A stretch of DNA of 64,000 bases from Synechococcus sp. KORDI-52 (lineage in GTDB: Bacteria; Cyanobacteriota; Cyanobacteriia; PCC-6307; Cyanobiaceae): contig NZ_CP006271.1 in NCBI RefSeq assembly GCF_000737595.1, positions 1,736,001 to 1,800,000 of the forward strand, read 5' to 3'. The position numbers and the translations under genes are program-made. Positions 61,591 through 64,000 of the stretch are shown here, in pieces (position 1 is the first letter of the stretch; each line of letters begins with the position of its first letter). The notes beneath the pieces were generated by a model that ran no database searches, had not been told where the DNA came from, and was given only the letters and a program-made list of their open reading frames with translations.

Positions 61591-62607
61591 TTGAACATTC
61601 TGTTCTGGGGAACACCGGTCTATTCGGTGCCGACCCTTGATGCATTGCATGGGACGGGTCACAACATCGTTGGGGTGGTGACTCAGCCTGATCGACGGCG
61701 GGGTCGGGGCAAACAGCTGGTTCCATCACCGGTGAAGGCGAGGGCGGAAGAACTCGGTCTTCAAGTATTCACCCCTGAACGGATCCGACGGGATGACGAT
61801 TGCAAAGCCAAGCTCGCTGCCCTCGGTGCTGATGTTTCGGTGGTGGTGGCCTTCGGACAGATCCTGCCAAAGGATGTGTTGGAACAACCTCCTCTGGGCT
61901 GCTGGAACGGCCACGGATCACTTCTACCGCGTTGGCGCGGTGCTGGTCCCATCCAGTGGGCCCTGCTCGAAGGGGATCAGGAAACGGGTGTGGGGATCAT
62001 GGCCATGGAAGAAGGGCTGGATACTGGTCCTGTGCTGCTCGAGCAACGCACACCGATCCAACTGCTGGATACGTCCTTCGCCTTGGCCGAACGGCTCAGC
62101 ACCCTCACTGCAGAGCTGATGGTCCAGGCCATGCCACTGATTGAAGACGCGGGTCCTGGCAGCGAAGAGGAGCGATTAGCAAGACTCAACGTGCGCGCTC
62201 AGACCGAGGAGACAACCTATGCCCGCATGTTGAAAAAGCAGGATTACGAATTGGATTGGTCAGCCCCTGCGCTCAACATTCATCGAAAAGTTATGGGGCT
62301 TCATCCTGGAGCGTTCACCCATTGGCAGGGCAAACGTTTAAAGGTGCTGCGGACGGAGCCACTGATCGAGCGCTTGCGGGATCAACTCAGCCCTGAAGTG
62401 CGGCAACTCTTGGGCCAATGGCCCACCGGGGGACATCCACCAGGGACAATCCTGGCCGTGATTGAGGACATGGGACTTGTGGTGAGCAGTACCGGCTGTC
62501 CTCTTCTGATTCGGGAGGCGCAGCTGGAAGGGAAAGTACGCTGCACTCCACCCATTCTGTTGCAGCATCTCAAGGCCACTCCGGGAGACCGCTTCAACAA
62601 GTGTTGA
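61591..62607 (+). CDS. fmt: Methionyl-tRNA formyltransferase
   Basis: A 338-residue enzyme that formylates initiator Met-tRNA. Its N-terminal formyltransferase domain begins FWGTPVYSVPTLDAL. The catalytic NGHGSLLPRWRGAGPIQWAL block (about residues 110-128) has the conserved His and Ser, and the later C-terminal domain ends with KVRCTPPILLQ. The TTG at 61591 is the likely start, 2 bp after tldE. Related in function to metG and tRNA-Met in this window. It converges with the hypothetical gene downstream. Confidence 0.95.
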   Translation: MNILFWGTPVYSVPTLDALHGTGHNIVGVVTQPDRRRGRGKQLVPSPVKARAEELGLQVFTPERIRRDDDCKAKLAALGADVSVVVAFGQILPKDVLEQPPLGCWNGHGSLLPRWRGAGPIQWALLEGDQETGVGIMAMEEGLDTGPVLLEQRTPIQLLDTSFALAERLSTLTAELMVQAMPLIEDAGPGSEEERLARLNVRAQTEETTYARMLKKQDYELDWSAPALNIHRKVMGLHPGAFTHWQGKRLKVLRTEPLIERLRDQLSPEVRQLLGQWPTGGHPPGTILAVIEDMGLVVSSTGCPLLIREAQLEGKVRCTPPILLQHLKATPGDRFNKC

Positions 62608-62608
62608 T

Positions 62609-62827
62609 TCAGAATTCGGTGTATAACCAACGCGCCTGTGACCAGACCTGATCAAGTTCCTTCTCGGAAAGCTGAAGAGCTTCAGGGAACATCGTCGAGA
62701 GCCATTGTTGGCGATTGGACAGGGTATCGACTTCAAAAAAGGTTTGCTGAGATGCCAGCACCCTGAATTTAAGAAACTCGAGCAAACGATGACGCACCCT
62801 GATCCTTTGCTCGTAGCTCAATGCCAT
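62609..62827 (-). CDS. Small hypothetical protein, 72 residues
   Basis: A small soluble, helix-rich product starting MALSYEQRIRVRHRLLEFLK and ending LDQVWSQARWLYTEF. No recognised domain. ATG 62827 gives a clean start; the frame extends upstream, but the added residues lie in A+T-rich DNA. It converges with fmt with 1 bp between stops. Weak support from composition only. Confidence 0.5.
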   Translation of the reverse strand: MALSYEQRIRVRHRLLEFLKFRVLASQQTFFEVDTLSNRQQWLSTMFPEALQLSEKELDQVWSQARWLYTEF

Positions 62828-63917
62828 GGAGAATTGCAGAGAATTCAAACGCCAATGGAGACAGTACCTGTTTCTCGGTTGGACTCGAGCCAAGAGCGGA
62901 ACAGTAGTAAGGGAATAGTGCATAAAGAACAAGCGGGAAACGACATGCGGATGCGTGCTGAGATGACGTGATGGCGCAACGCAGCGAACAAGAAAGAGTA
63001 TGGAATGAACGCTTACTTTCAGAGCACTAAATCACGATGGTCGCCATTCAATCGCATCTGGCTAGTGGCAGATGTGATGGATGCGGTGGCAATCGAGTGG
63101 GAATAAGCAGCCAGACCAATGATTCAACAGAGCAGGATCAACAAAGCGGTATGGATAGGATTCCGTTCGGACGTTGGTCAGGTGGAGTTGAGATAGCATA
63201 GATGGTCGTGAAACCTTGATGCTGGCTATAGCGGCTGGAAGCCTTCGTTTCTAAAAGAGAACGGGAAAGGCAGGACTGGCGGTTCGGGGCATGTAAAGTT
63301 CTCAGTAGATAGATACGTTTGCAGATCAATCACCAATGCCAACTGAAATCTTCAGCGCACTCACCCAAAAACACTCTGGGACCTGATAAAAGAATAAAGA
63401 CATAGTGCCAAATGAGTGACATGATGAATCGACCCAGTTGAACGATTATCTGAAACAGAGGAAAGGACAATGAAACGCTTACGAAAAGAAGGGAAGGTCC
63501 AACTCGTGTGCCTGCAAAGAAAACGGAATGCAGATCTTTTGAAAGCGCAGAACCACGAAGCGGAAAATAAATGGGAGACACCCAAGCCATGCAATCATTG
63601 CAACACAGTCGAAAGCAGGCAAAATATCTTGCAATCCATGCATGTGCAATAATTGCAACTTATAAACTCGATGATTTTGCAAGTGAGTGAAGTAAAGCCA
63701 TATGTTCATTTCTAGAAGATATAGGGACTGAATATATAATTAGACAGTTAAATTATTGCTTAGACGCAACCTCGATCGAGTAAGCTACTTGGCTTATTTA
63801 TGATAGTCGGTGGGTGGGGGTTCTTCATGGTCTTTGACCTAGATTAATGCTAAACCAGAGAGAATCAGGAAAGCAGCACAGAATGAAGTCAAAAGTTAAT
63901 TACACAAGATATCTTCG
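62828..63917. other. A+T-richer gene-poor region at the right edge
   Basis: About 1.1 kb without a convincing gene and visibly richer in A+T than the rest of the window. Several short open frames on both strands are chance-length and overlap each other. Two near-identical palindromes (GCAATCATTGCAAC at 63591-63604 and GCAATAATTGCAAC at 63646-63659) are the only repeat structure noticed. The change of base composition suggests foreign or relaxed DNA, perhaps the border of a genomic island or a long intergenic region ahead of a large gene. Confidence 0.6.
63470..63652 (+). CDS. Doubtful 60-residue frame with a good ribosome site
   Basis: An open frame with a plausible ribosome binding site directly upstream (GAGGAAAGGACA before the ATG). 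The product is basic (MKRLRKEGKVQLVCLQRK) and has one Cys pair (CNHC), which might bind metal. It carries the two palindromes in its last third, which argues against a conserved protein. No family recognised; listed only because of the ribosome site. Confidence 0.2.
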   Translation: MKRLRKEGKVQLVCLQRKRNADLLKAQNHEAENKWETPKPCNHCNTVESRQNILQSMHVQ

Positions 63918-64000
63918 TTACTCATTTTCCGGACAGCAGCGCCAGAAACCAATATTGCCATTGGCACTGCTGCGTGCAACACGCTTGCATTTCAAGCCAG
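63918..64000 (-). CDS. Possible C-terminal tail of a gene running in from the right edge
   Basis: The minus strand is open from the edge to a TAA at 63918-63920 and gives about 27 codons ending SSANGNIGFWRCCPENE. The NIGF(W/R)xCC pattern close to a C-terminus resembles formylglycine-generating-enzyme (SUMF1)-type domain proteins, which in cyanobacteria often end NNIGFRVCC. The stretch is too short to be sure, and the plus strand is open as well from an ATG at 63883. Confidence 0.3.
   Translation of the reverse strand, partial: GLKCKRVARSSANGNIGFWRCCPENE

Noticed and set aside
63330-63590. 86-codon hydrophobic minus-strand frame in the A+T-rich edge
   Set aside because: Hydrophobic runs are expected by chance in A+T-rich DNA. 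It has no ribosome site and overlaps other chance frames.
1-64000. CRISPR arrays, insertion sequences, rRNA genes
   Set aside because: No regularly spaced direct repeats, transposase-like products, terminal inverted repeats or rRNA-like sequence were found on reading the window.

Overview
The window is a dense, G+C-rich stretch of cyanobacterial chromosome. The best fit is a marine Synechococcus-type picocyanobacterium. It carries apcD (a phycobilisome terminal emitter, so not Prochlorococcus), the small photosystem II gene psb30, psb32, pxcA, acsF, hemJ, ycf20 and a cytochrome b6 cofactor-assembly (CCB) gene. It also carries cobalamin synthesis and use genes (cobN, cobU, metH). Genes are packed with 1-60 bp gaps, frequent ATGA-type start/stop overlaps and several tail-to-tail overlaps. 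No insertion sequence, prophage, CRISPR array or rRNA was seen, and there is one tRNA (Met, CAU).

Layout. 1-8.4 kb: end of a PBP4-type carboxypeptidase, a coiled-coil DivIVA-like protein, coaD, a flavin reductase-like protein, uvrC, a small secreted protein, a photolyase-family protein, hemJ and a PHP phosphoesterase. 8.3-18.5 kb: cobN (minus strand), ilvE, metH and small conserved genes. 18.6-25.2 kb: the least familiar segment. It has a SpoIID-like secreted protein, an Ap4A phosphorylase-like enzyme, a sigma factor broken by a -1 shift, a signal-peptide protein coupled to a DUF3370 protein, a J-domain fusion and a YqhA-type membrane protein. 25.2-25.7 kb: a gene-free interval with strong hairpins, then apcD. 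26-43 kb: translation genes (rlmD, pheT, rpmG, rpsR, RNB nuclease, metG, trmL, tRNA-Met) mixed with envelope and thylakoid genes (lptC, CCB, psb32, pxcA) and an M23 peptidase. 43-50.5 kb: 2-Cys peroxiredoxin, an ftsH/UPF0182 pair, rpmF, glycerate kinase, ycf20 and a HAD phosphatase. 50.5-62.8 kb: recJ, psb30, a Cys-cluster protein, two half-size GDT1-type transporters, an RNB-fold protein that lacks the catalytic residues, ubiX, acsF, tldD/tldE and fmt. 62.8-64 kb: A+T-richer, almost gene-free DNA at the window edge.

How the genes fit together. Photosynthesis genes are scattered among housekeeping genes: pigment synthesis (hemJ, acsF), antenna (apcD), PSII assembly and repair (psb30, psb32, FtsH), cytochrome b6 assembly (CCB) and thylakoid proton balance (pxcA). 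Glycerate kinase serves photorespiration. CobN and CobU feed the cobalamin-dependent MetH. MetG and Fmt supply initiator Met-tRNA.

The most unusual observations are: the sigma factor with a GGGG-TGA frame break exactly inside region 4; an RNase II/R-family protein with its active-site aspartates and RNA-binding arginines replaced; two perfect interleaved stems (pseudoknot order) in that gene's leader; the hairpin-rich 545-bp interval next to apcD; an FtsH with only one membrane segment; and the A+T-rich edge with two near-identical palindromes.
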